From a virus, in the IMG/VR virus record IMGVR_UViG_3300042298_000433, positions 1 through 29,960 of that record: 29,960 nucleotides of DNA. The stretch is one strand, 5' to 3'. The notes below the pieces were generated by a model. The model was not told where the DNA came from, did not search any database, and saw nothing but the letters and a program-made list of their open reading frames with translations. Positions within the stretch are counted from its first letter, which is position 1, and every line of letters begins with the position of its first letter. Positions 1 through 8,400 of this stretch are shown one piece after another. Made by a program: the position numbers and the translations under genes.

Positions 1-312
1 AACTATTTCCTTGGCGGATACCCCGTTTTGACACATCCAACACTCGGTCAAGACCTTCGCTTTGGAGACAGATATGGCAACTTGTTTGATGCATACACAA
101 AGTATATTTCATCCGAGAAGTTTAAGTCGGCAACCGGAACCGGTATGAGTTTCTATGCTGCACTTCCACTTGCCTTCATTGAGGATATGTACTATGCCTA
201 TCGTGAGTTTAAGTTTTCGGACACAAATGAGGAGTTTGTAATCACAAACATCTCTGATGGAAAGATTTACGACAACTACATCTACGCAAAGCTGGACATC
301 AAGTTTTTGTAA
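1..312 (+). CDS. C-terminal part of a virion-region protein, cut by the window edge
   Basis: Frame 1 is open from the first base to the TAA at 310-312, so this is the 3' end of a longer gene; the TTG at 28 is not needed as a start. About 103 residues are visible. They are rich in aromatic residues (FAYREF-like stretches, many Tyr) and end in a beta-like segment (YIYAKLDIKFL). I recognise no domain. It lies directly before the head genes on the same strand with an 8-base gap, so it probably belongs to the late virion transcript. It could be a tail or baseplate protein if the genome is circularly permuted; that is inference. Confidence 0.6.
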   Translation, partial: NYFLGGYPVLTHPTLGQDLRFGDRYGNLFDAYTKYISSEKFKSATGTGMSFYAALPLAFIEDMYYAYREFKFSDTNEEFVITNISDGKIYDNYIYAKLDIKFL

Positions 313-316
313 ATTA
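306..316 (+). repeat. TTTGTAAATTA motif, copy 1
   Basis: The 11-mer TTTGTAAATTA overlaps the TAA stop of the first gene and ends 4 bases before the next ATG (321). Identical copies lie at 1793, 3710 and 26736, each at a stop codon in the late transcript. Confidence 0.6.
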
Positions 317-320
317 AGAT

Positions 321-830
321 ATGGCTAAAACCTATAATGACTACCCGGCTTCTGCTACGGCAAACGCTAAAAAAGCATTGGAGTGGAAGAAGAAATACGG
401 AGACGAAGTTAAGGGAATGACTGCTGTTGGTTGGGCTAGAGCAAATCAGCTCTCTAACAGAGAGTCTTTGTCATACTCAACTATTGCTCGGATGGCTGCT
501 TTCAATCGTCACAGAAAAAACGCAGAGGTGGCTCCTGAGTATAAGTCTACCCCTTGGAAAGATCGTGGGTATGTTGCTTGGTTAGGGTGGGGCGGAACTT
601 CTGGTGTTAACTGGGCTATCCGCAAGGCCGAGTCTATCCGTAACGGAAATATGGAAGAGCATTATCCAAATGACAACGATCAAGAAATGGTCGAGGGAAT
701 TGCTGAAATCATTTCAATGGTTAAGGACGAAGAGAATAGACGAGAAATTGCAGAGTATCAAATTCAAGAATTGAAGTCAGACGGAGTTGTGTTTGACGAA
801 GCTGACTTTCTTAAAAAATCAGGACTATGA
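321..830 (+). CDS. small head-region protein, adjacent to prohead protease
   Basis: 169 residues. The N-terminal half (about residues 5-110) has the pattern NAKKALEWKKKYGDEVKG, then GWARANQL, then a GYVAWLGWGGTSG segment and KAESIRN. From memory, this arrangement occurs in small phage head-morphogenesis proteins or as a domain fused to prohead proteases. The C-terminal 50 residues are acidic and helical. Its TGA overlaps the ATG of the protease gene (ATGA at 827-830), so the two are probably translationally coupled and made together during prohead assembly. The exact function is unknown to me. The start ATG follows the TTTGTAAATTA motif. Confidence 0.65.
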   Translation: MAKTYNDYPASATANAKKALEWKKKYGDEVKGMTAVGWARANQLSNRESLSYSTIARMAAFNRHRKNAEVAPEYKSTPWKDRGYVAWLGWGGTSGVNWAIRKAESIRNGNMEEHYPNDNDQEMVEGIAEIISMVKDEENRREIAEYQIQELKSDGVVFDEADFLKKSGL

Positions 831-1792
831 TTCCAGTATATGAGGTTGATATTGATATGGAAGGATGGGAGTCCGGAATGACTGCCATTTCACTTGTTTC
901 TCGCCCAGCCATTCAGCGTTCTTTTGTTGCACTTTCTGAGCAGGAAGAGAAGCCTACTACATTTAAGTTCGCAGATATGGACAAGAAGCAGTTGGTTGGG
1001 CCAATCATGGTTCCGGAGCAACTGATCTACCGCAAGAGCGAGCGTATGGGTGAATACTACATTAAGTTCACCGCAGAAAGCATTGAGAAGATTATGGCTA
1101 AGTGGTCCAGAGACGGATTCCGTGCTTTTAATCTTGAGCATTCTATTGGCCTTGGTCAAGACTCCGTTTACATCCTTGAGTATTGGATTAAAGAGGATGA
1201 CAACGACAAGAGCAAGAAGTACGGCTTTGACGAGCCGATTGGTACAGCCTTCGTTAAACTACAAGTCGTTTCTGACTTGGTGTGGGAGGATGTTAAGCAG
1301 AACCAGTTGACTGGTTTTTCAATTGAAATAGATAGTAATTTGATTAAAACAAAAGAAGAGATGACTGAGAATCTAAAGTTCGCTGTCGAGATGGGTGAGC
1401 GTTTCGCCAAACTCGAAGGGGAAATCTCTGGACTGAAGACTACCATTGAATTTTTGATGAGTGCGTTGGAGGAGAAAGAGATTGCAGAAGAGTCAGCCAC
1501 TCAAGAATTGTCTGAAGAGACAGTTGAAGAGACGGTTGAAGAAAGCGTAGAGTTGTCCGAAGAGACAACCGAAGAGGTAGTAGAAGAGCCTACTGCCGAA
1601 GAGGTGATTGAGGAGGAAGTAAAATTAGAAGAACAGGAGACTTTGGTTGAAGAGGCTGAATTGAAGCTCTCCGAAGAACAAGAATCGCAAACATCTGAAG
1701 AAGTAGTTGAGGCTAAGACGATTGAATTTAAGGCTATCACGCCCGAAAAAATCAACTTCATCAACAACTTCCTAGGTAAGCCTCGGTACTAA
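827..1792 (+). CDS. XkdF-like prohead serine protease with acidic scaffold-like tail
   Basis: 321 residues. The first 175 or so match the XkdF/S78-type prohead protease layout: the opening PVYEVDID, a SLVSRPAI segment, KQLVGPIMVPEQLIYR, FNLEHS with a candidate catalytic His105, and LTGFSIE with candidate Ser165. In this family the enzyme processes the scaffold and capsid proteins in the prohead. Residues about 185-215 are a predicted coiled coil. Residues about 220-300 are a low-complexity run of Glu, Val and Thr (ELSEETVEE-like repeats), which could serve as a scaffold fused to the protease; no separate scaffold gene lies between it and the capsid gene. That fusion role is inference. It is coupled to the preceding gene by ATGA. 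Confidence 0.85.
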   Translation: MIPVYEVDIDMEGWESGMTAISLVSRPAIQRSFVALSEQEEKPTTFKFADMDKKQLVGPIMVPEQLIYRKSERMGEYYIKFTAESIEKIMAKWSRDGFRAFNLEHSIGLGQDSVYILEYWIKEDDNDKSKKYGFDEPIGTAFVKLQVVSDLVWEDVKQNQLTGFSIEIDSNLIKTKEEMTENLKFAVEMGERFAKLEGEISGLKTTIEFLMSALEEKEIAEESATQELSEETVEETVEESVELSEETTEEVVEEPTAEEVIEEEVKLEEQETLVEEAELKLSEEQESQTSEEVVEAKTIEFKAITPEKINFINNFLGKPRY

Positions 1793-1803
1793 TTTGTAAA
1801 TTA
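1793..1803 (+). repeat. TTTGTAAATTA motif, copy 2
   Basis: Begins one base after the protease TAA (1790-1792) in the 45-base gap before the capsid gene. It is followed by an A-rich leader (AAAGTAAAACAAGAAC) ahead of the ATG at 1838. Confidence 0.6.
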
Positions 1804-1837
1804 AAGTAAAACAAGAACAAACTAAATCTTTTATAAG

Positions 1838-2731
1838 ATGCCTGTAACTATTGCTAATCTACCTTGGGGTAATCGTACCCCAGACCTGTTCATCGATGCG
1901 ATGGTAAAAAGCGCCAAAGTATTGGAGCGCTTCCGTCTCGTTGACAATGTTAAATCTAAGGCCAACGTGCCTATCTTCAGCGCAGCTCTGACCTTCGGTT
2001 CTGACTTGTGTGTATTCGACCCTCAGTCGACTGCCGCAATCAACGAGAAGGAAATGACTGTTGATACCTACAAGTGGGCTTTCTTGAACTGCAAGAACGC
2101 ATTGGAGTCTTCCTACCGTTCTGTATTGTTGAAGCAAGGTCAGCACAACGAAGAGACTATGGATGCTCAATTTAAAGATTGGGTTTTCGATTACTTCGCT
2201 AAGTTGTCTGCTCAAAAGGCTTTGGAAGTTGCTGCTACCAAGTTGACTACCGAAATGTCTGGCGATGGTACTGTAATTGACTTCGATACCAATGCCGCCA
2301 TCACTTCCAACAACATCTTGTCCTTCATGGAGGGTTCTTACAAGTTGATGAGCGCTACGATGTTGGCTGCTGTATACGGAGACGCTGATCGTGCCTACAA
2401 GCCCGCTTTCTTCTTGTCTACCAACGCTATGCAGTCTTACCAAATCGCTATCGCTGCTTTGTACACTACGGCTCCTATCGGTATCGCTGAAGGAAACATT
2501 CCTCCTTACTACGGAATGGAAGTTATCCACTTCCCATCTTTGGCTGCTGGTGAGTTCTTCATCTCTGCTCCTGACAACATCGTTATGTTGACTGATGAGT
2601 ACAACGATGTTCGTGCTATCGATATGAAGTATGAGTCTGAGTTGTCTAGTGACAAAATCTGGGGTCAGTTCAAGTTGGGCTTCTCTTACCTGAAAGGTAC
2701 TGAGATCGTTTTCGCCAAGAACCACGCATAA
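1838..2731 (+). CDS. major capsid protein
   Basis: 297 residues, the length of a compact HK97-fold capsid protein. It sits directly after the prohead protease and is followed by a strong terminator, as expected for a highly expressed gene. It opens MPVTIANLPWG, has a segment with DTYKWAFLNCKNALE, and a C-terminal part (GIAEGNIPPYYGMEV, ADNIV-like, KLGFSYLKGTEIVF) resembling the P-domain/A-domain end of phage capsid proteins. Codon use is more regular and C-ending (TTC, AAC, TAC) than in its neighbours, consistent with high expression. Assignment rests on position, length and these features rather than on one diagnostic motif. Confidence 0.85.
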   Translation: MPVTIANLPWGNRTPDLFIDAMVKSAKVLERFRLVDNVKSKANVPIFSAALTFGSDLCVFDPQSTAAINEKEMTVDTYKWAFLNCKNALESSYRSVLLKQGQHNEETMDAQFKDWVFDYFAKLSAQKALEVAATKLTTEMSGDGTVIDFDTNAAITSNNILSFMEGSYKLMSATMLAAVYGDADRAYKPAFFLSTNAMQSYQIAIAALYTTAPIGIAEGNIPPYYGMEVIHFPSLAAGEFFISAPDNIVMLTDEYNDVRAIDMKYESELSSDKIWGQFKLGFSYLKGTEIVFAKNHA

Positions 2732-2740
2732 ATAATAACT

Positions 2741-2765
2741 GGGGAGGGTAACACCTCCCCTTTTT
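2741..2765 (+). terminator. intrinsic terminator after capsid gene
   Basis: Stem GGGGAGG (2741-2747) / CCTCCCC (2754-2760), loop of six, then TTTTT. It lies 10 bases after the capsid stop. Because late genes continue downstream, it may be a partial terminator that sets the capsid dose. Confidence 0.85.
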
Positions 2766-2779
2766 AAAACCTATATAAA

Positions 2780-3316
2780 ATGGCCTGTGAGGTAACTCTT
2801 TCTGGAATCACTTTCGACCCCTGCTCTATTGCAACTGGTGGTCTGAAAGCTCTATACATCTACAATCGCTCTGCCGTTGATACGGAAGTGACTGTAAGCG
2901 CTGTTGCTGGTACTTATACCTGCGCAACTAACTTGGTGGCTACTGGCGTTGCTTTGGACTTCAACACGAAGGACGGCTTCTCCAACTTTACTGACGTTAA
3001 AACTATCAACGCAAATGGTTCTTTCGAGGTTGTTCCTACCATCCAGGTAGAATTTTCCACGATGGACATTGTTACTCGTACTGCCTTGGAGAAAATCGCT
3101 ACTCCAGGTGCTGAATTGGTAGCTTTTGTTGAGACTGCCGCCGGAACCCGCCACATGGTAGGTTGGGACTTCGGTTTGTATGCTTCTTCTGTTGATGGTG
3201 CTTCTGGTGCTGCTCGTGGTGACAAGAATCGCTTTCAGTTGACGCTGACTGGTTCTGAGAACTACTTGGCTTACCAACCCGCTGCTAACATCGACTGGAC
3301 GAACATCATCCCATAA
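2780..3316 (+). CDS. probable major tail tube protein
   Basis: 178 residues, rich in Thr, Val, Ala and Asn with alternating beta pattern, and no charged helices until the end. It begins MACEVTLSGITFDPC and has a glycine-rich stretch (GASGAARGDKNRF) followed by a beta strand (QLTLTGSENYLA), a pattern seen in tail-tube-like proteins. Like the capsid gene it has expression-optimised codons and its own strong terminator 24 bases downstream, so it should be an abundant virion protein. A decoration or head-fibre protein is an alternative, since it lies next to the capsid gene and before the portal. Confidence 0.6.
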   Translation: MACEVTLSGITFDPCSIATGGLKALYIYNRSAVDTEVTVSAVAGTYTCATNLVATGVALDFNTKDGFSNFTDVKTINANGSFEVVPTIQVEFSTMDIVTRTALEKIATPGAELVAFVETAAGTRHMVGWDFGLYASSVDGASGAARGDKNRFQLTLTGSENYLAYQPAANIDWTNIIP

Positions 3317-3340
3317 TAGTCCGAGTTAGTAATAAACAAG

Positions 3341-3365
3341 GGGAGGGGTTATCCCCTCCCTTTTT
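3341..3365 (+). terminator. intrinsic terminator after probable tube gene
   Basis: Eight-base-pair stem GGGAGGGG (3341-3348) / CCCCTCCC (3353-3360), loop TTAT, then TTTTT. It resembles the capsid terminator in sequence, so the pair may have arisen by duplication. Confidence 0.85.
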
Positions 3366-3377
3366 ATTTTGCAATAA

Positions 3378-3716
3378 ATGAAAACAGCAAAAGCAGGTCT
3401 TGTTAATTATCTTTCGTTTATTAGAACGATAGATATTACTATTAACGACTTTGATTTAGTATTAAAGTCCACTGTTGGAAATAAAATTTATAATTTCAAC
3501 AATCTTCAAGACCTGTATAACCTTGTTGGTTGCAGAGACTTTTTTGTTTTGACATTGAACTTAATCACAACACAAGTCATTGGCGGTGAATACACACTAG
3601 AATTATACAACAATAATATCTTCCGTGGTTCGTACCTTATCAACGTAATTGGATATGAGTATGACGAAACAGGAAATGGAGCGTATAAGAGTGTAGTATC
3701 AGTTAATGATTTGTAA
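3378..3716 (+). CDS. unknown small virion-region protein
   Basis: 112 residues; not recognised. Mixed beta and alpha character, with NYLSFIRTIDITINDFDLVL near the start and an ending rich in Gly, Tyr and Asn. The sequence is AT-richer than the two genes before it. It starts 12 bases after the terminator T-run and its TAA lies inside the third TTTGTAAATTA copy. Its position between tube and portal suggests a minor virion or assembly role, but nothing in the sequence defines it. Confidence 0.65.
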   Translation: MKTAKAGLVNYLSFIRTIDITINDFDLVLKSTVGNKIYNFNNLQDLYNLVGCRDFFVLTLNLITTQVIGGEYTLELYNNNIFRGSYLINVIGYEYDETGNGAYKSVVSVNDL

Positions 3717-3720
3717 ATTA
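3710..3720 (+). repeat. TTTGTAAATTA motif, copy 3
   Basis: Contains the TAA of the 112-residue gene (3714-3716) and ends 7 bases before the portal ATG at 3728. Confidence 0.6.
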
Positions 3721-3727
3721 TTAGTAT

Positions 3728-4984
3728 ATGGCATCACTAATTCAACAGGCTGTAGAGTACGTTAAAGAGAGCTTCTCTGCTTCTACATCCATCAGCGGTC
3801 CTGCTACTGCCGACAGAATTTCCACCAACCCACTAGAGAAATCTGTAGAAAATCTTAATGGTCGCTACAGCCTTGGGCAAACCGAGGTGGGTGAGTACAT
3901 TAAGTTCGGTATTAATGACGACTTCCCGACTATCCTTGATCGGATGTTGCGTCAATCCCCTGTACACTCAGGCATCATCACCAAGAAAGCAAAGATGGTT
4001 TCCGGGAAGGGAATCACTTACGACTTTGAAAACGTAAAAACTCCAGCAAAACAAGCAGAAATTAAGGCTTTTTTAGCCAATTGTGCTGGAAAATCACAAG
4101 GATTCTACGATCAAATTGTTCACTCTGCCTTTGAAAACGAGCATAAAGGTGCAATTGCAATCTACGTCAAGTGGAACGCAGAACACAACAAGCCTATTGA
4201 GCTTCGCTCTTTGGACATTAAGGGTGTACGTGCCGCTAAGCCAAAGGATGGAAAGGTCACACACTACATTGTTCGGAGGAAGTTTGGGCCAAACGCTTTG
4301 TCGATGCAAGACAATGAGCCACGTTTGATTCCTGCCTTTGATAAGTTCTCTAAAAACAGAGAGGAAATTCTCTACGTTAAGAACCCATACTCTGGTAACG
4401 AGTTCTACGGAGTTCCAAACTACATCTCTGCGTATCACTTTATTGCTGCGGACTTTGAGTTTGGTAAACACATCCAACACTCCGCCAAGAATGGTTTCAG
4501 CCCAAAGGTACTAGCCACCTTCATTGGTCGCAATATGACCAACGAGCAGAAGCGTGAGGAGTTCAACAAGTTCAAGGCTTCATTTACTGGCGCTGAAGGA
4601 GAAACAGTAATTGCATCTTGGGTTAAAAACAAAGACGAGGCTCCTCAGTTCACCCCGCTTGATGTAAGCAATCTTGACAAGACTGTTGATGTGTTGTCAC
4701 GTTTAAACGATGCAAAGATCCTTACAGCGCATAATATCACGTCTCCGACATTGTTTGGTGTGATGGTGGCTGGTAGATTGGGTGGCACTGGAAATGAATT
4801 GGTAGGTGCATATCAAATCTTCCGGGCTACCGAGACCTTGCCAAACCGTGAGTTAGTATTGGCTGCTTACAATAGAATCCTTTCTGTTGCTGGATACGAC
4901 AAGATTAATATCCAAATTGAAGAGGAATTAGTAAATTTAGAGTCTCTAAAAGGAGCTAACACTCAAGATATAACCAATGGTTGA
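3728..4984 (+). CDS. phage portal protein
   Basis: 418 residues, typical for a compact portal. The N-terminal part has the expected order: a low-complexity lead, then LGQTEVGEYIKFG, DDFPTILDRMLRQSPVHSGII (a helix common in portals), and KKAKMVSGKGITYDF. The middle contains LRSLDIKGVRAAK and NPYSGNEFYGVPNYISAYHFI, which resembles the portal wing region where a conserved tyrosine- and proline-rich turn precedes long helices. The product forms the dodecameric ring for DNA entry and exit. Its stop overlaps the next ATG by 8 bases. The gene follows the capsid and tube genes rather than the terminase, an uncommon order. Confidence 0.85.
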   Translation: MASLIQQAVEYVKESFSASTSISGPATADRISTNPLEKSVENLNGRYSLGQTEVGEYIKFGINDDFPTILDRMLRQSPVHSGIITKKAKMVSGKGITYDFENVKTPAKQAEIKAFLANCAGKSQGFYDQIVHSAFENEHKGAIAIYVKWNAEHNKPIELRSLDIKGVRAAKPKDGKVTHYIVRRKFGPNALSMQDNEPRLIPAFDKFSKNREEILYVKNPYSGNEFYGVPNYISAYHFIAADFEFGKHIQHSAKNGFSPKVLATFIGRNMTNEQKREEFNKFKASFTGAEGETVIASWVKNKDEAPQFTPLDVSNLDKTVDVLSRLNDAKILTAHNITSPTLFGVMVAGRLGGTGNELVGAYQIFRATETLPNRELVLAAYNRILSVAGYDKINIQIEEELVNLESLKGANTQDITNG

Positions 4985-5489
4985 TACTATCTTCATCAAT
5001 GACGAGTACGTTTACAAGACGTATCCTCTCCCCCAGAGGCTCGACAAGGGTACGCTCTACCCAATTATCTCACTAGAGCAAGTTACTTCCATTCAAGACT
5101 TGCTTGGTAGTGCTTTGTACGAACACTTGTACACGAAAGTCACAAACCAAACACTAACAACCGACGAAGCAAAGTTGTTTAAATTGGTACAGTTGTCTTT
5201 GTCACTTTATTCTGTGCGTTCTGCTGTTACTTTCTTGCGTAGCGCTACTTCTAAAACAAAAAACGAAGAGCAGAAATCCGATCAAATATCCCTTGACTCA
5301 ATCATCTCTGCTGTCGATAGTAAGATTTCTTATGTTGACAAAAGAGTTGTGAACTTTATTAAGAGCAAGCCAACGATTTTGACCATTGCTCAATCCTCTG
5401 ACAATGATAAATTTGTTGAGGAAGATACTTATAATGGTTCACCAATTTTCTACCCCGATTTCATTATCGAGGGAGAGTGTCAAGAATAA
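4977..5489 (+). CDS. head-tail connector-like protein
   Basis: 170 residues. The segment TLYPIISLEQVTSIQDLLGSALYEHLY, followed by alternating helices (KLFKLVQLSLSLYSVRSAVTFLRS), resembles the helical connector/adaptor proteins of Bacteroidota phages (DUF6712-like, from memory). The overlap with the portal stop (ATGGTTGA) points to translational coupling. It would sit under the portal ring. Family assignment is by pattern and position. Confidence 0.6.
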   Translation: MVDTIFINDEYVYKTYPLPQRLDKGTLYPIISLEQVTSIQDLLGSALYEHLYTKVTNQTLTTDEAKLFKLVQLSLSLYSVRSAVTFLRSATSKTKNEEQKSDQISLDSIISAVDSKISYVDKRVVNFIKSKPTILTIAQSSDNDKFVEEDTYNGSPIFYPDFIIEGECQE

Positions 5490-5492
5490 GAT

Positions 5493-8400
5493 ATGGTAAA
5501 TAAGAAAAGCCTTGCCACGTTTGTAAGAACGCTTGGCAATCAAGTCATTGCGGGGTTTAAGCACTTCCTAAATAATGTAAAGATTGGGGGAGATTTAATT
5601 TACGACCCAGACCCACTTGGTTCTACTGCCACAAACCTACTTACTGTTGATGCACAGGGAGTTGTAAGAAAAGCAACTTCTCTTGCTGGCGTAACTGGAA
5701 CCGTAACTAGCGTTGCTATAACAGCACCATCAGCATTTACAGTTACTGGTTCGCCAATTACAAGTAGTGGAACCATTGCTATCGGAGCCGCTGGCACTGC
5801 TGCACAATATGTTCGTGGCGATGGTCAGCTAGGAGACTTTCCGACTAGTAGCGGGGGTGGCTCTAGTGTTAGTTACTACCTTAATGGTAGTGTAAACCAA
5901 GGCACACTTGGCGGTAATGTTTACCGTGAGCTTAACAAAACACCTATTATTGGTGCTGGTACTGATTTTACTATTGCTGCTGATGGATACATTGCCCAGT
6001 TTATAACAGATGCTAATGATCCATCTTTACTAGAAATCCCCGGTGGAAACTGGAACTTTGAATTTTACTTTAGCTCATCTTCAAGTGGAGGAACTCCATC
6101 TTTTTATGTTGAGTTAAGCAAGTACAATGGAACAACCTTTACACCAATTGCAAATAATTCAGCATTTCCAGAATTTATAGCCTTTGGTACAACTGTATCT
6201 GCATACTTTGGAGCCCTTGCTGTTCCACAGACTACACTTGCTGTAACAGATAGGTTAGCCATAAGGGTTTATGTAATTCACAGCGGAAGAACAATAACTC
6301 TACATACTGAAAACGGACACTTGTGTCAAGTTATTACCACTTTCTCTACTGGACTTAACGCACTTAATGGACTGACTAAACAAGTTCAGTATTTTGCCAC
6401 CGGCAGTAGCGGAACTGATTTTAATATCAGTTCTATTTCCGACACTCATAGGTTTAATATCCCAACAGCATCTGGTACAAATAGAGGACTGCTATCATCT
6501 TCTAATTGGACAAACTTTACTGCTGCTTACAATGACAAAATAAATAGTGCTGCCGTAACTGGCACGACCACCAAGACACTGACACTAACTCAACAAGATG
6601 GTGGAACGATTACCGCATCTTGGACTGACATTAACACAAACGTTGTTACTTCTGTTTTTGGAAGAACTGGTGCTGTCGTTGCAACTAGTGGAGATTACAC
6701 CACTGCTCAAGTAACAGAAAGTGGTAATCTTTATTTTACAAATGCTCGTGGAATCGGTAGTACCTTAACTGGGTATGCAAGTAGTGCTGGAGTTATCAGT
6801 TCAGCAGATACTATTTTAAGTGCTATACAGAAGTTAAATGGAAACATAGGTGCGCTTATTACTGGTGTTTCTAGTGTAAACGGATTAAGTGGTGCTGTTA
6901 CTCTGACCACTACGAACATAGCAGAGGGAACTAACCTCTACTATACCAATACTAGGACTCGTTTAGCACTAAGCGCTGGAGCTGGGATTAGCTACAACAA
7001 TACAACAGGAGTAGTTTCTTCTACTATTACACAATACACTGATGCTTTAGCAAGGGCAAGTATTAGTGCTGGTACGGGCATTAGTTACAATAGCACAACT
7101 GGTGTAATTACCAATTCATTACCAGACCAAACAGTAATCATAACCGCAGGCAGTGGAATAAGCGTATCGGGTAGTTATCCATCTTTTACTGTTGCGTCGA
7201 CAATAACACAATACACAAACGCTCTTGCTAGGGCGGCAATAAGTTTGACCACCACGGGAACAAGCGGTGCGGCAACGTACAATAATACAACCGGCGTCCT
7301 AAACATTCCGCAATATCAATCGGTGTTGACGAATCCCGTCACGGGAACGGGTACGACGAATTACGTTTCCAAATTCACGGGAACAAGCACCGTTGGAAAT
7401 TCGCAAATCTTTGACAACGGAACCAACGTCGGCATTGGGACGACTAGTCCATTAAGGTTATTGCACGTTGCTGGATTTGCATATTTTGATACCGACATAT
7501 TTGGTGCTGTAAATAACGGTATATTTTTCAGTGGTGACGGGTCTTACGGTAGTGGAGTACACGGAAGAAATTCCGGAAATGATTTAGTGCTTCAGTCTGG
7601 TGGCTCTGAACAAATGAGAATCATCTCTACTGGCAACGTTGGTATTGGGACAACATCGCCAACGGCAAAATTGCAAGTGGCAAAAGGCGCTCAATCAAAT
7701 ACAGTTTCCATAGCCAATTCAGCAGCATATATATACGGAGCAGATGTTGGATTAGCAATTGGTCAAGACAATGGTGCGGGTGGATATGGAACTTGGGTTC
7801 AATCTGCTCGATTGTCAGATGGAGTGTCGTTTAGTATGGCTTTGAATCCAAACGGTGGCAACGTTGGTATTGGAACTATATCACCATCGGTAAAATTGCA
7901 CGTTGTTGGTGGAACGGCTCTGATAAAATCAAACGTAAATAACGGAAGCCCGATTTTAACAATCCACACAAACGATGATTTAGGTTACACGTTTTCAAGA
8001 AGCAATACAAGTGGATTTTTAGAATTTGATGGAAACCAAACAGGCTTCATTGGGTATGTGTTTAAAAATGGCAACGTTGGTATTGGTACTACTAACCCAG
8101 TAAGTTTGTTAAACCTAAATAATGGTGATGCTTTTATTAACGTAAGCGACACTATTAGGGGGCTTCAATTCGGTTATGCTGGCCCTACTCACGGATCATA
8201 CCGAGCTGCCGTTATGGGGGGCGCAGAGTCTTACGGTGGAACAGATAGCGGTATGCTTACATTCCATACACAGAACGGATATGTGGTAAGCGCAATACCA
8301 CCAGAGCGAATGCGAATTACATCCGCTGGCAACGTCGGCATTGGAACAACAAGTCCTGGAGCAAAACTTGATGTTACTGGAACAATAAGGCAATCTTCTG

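Noticed and set aside
1859-2725. 288-residue ORF antisense to the capsid gene
   Set aside because: It is a shadow caused by the biased codon use of the capsid gene; the + strand frame has the right context, start and terminator.
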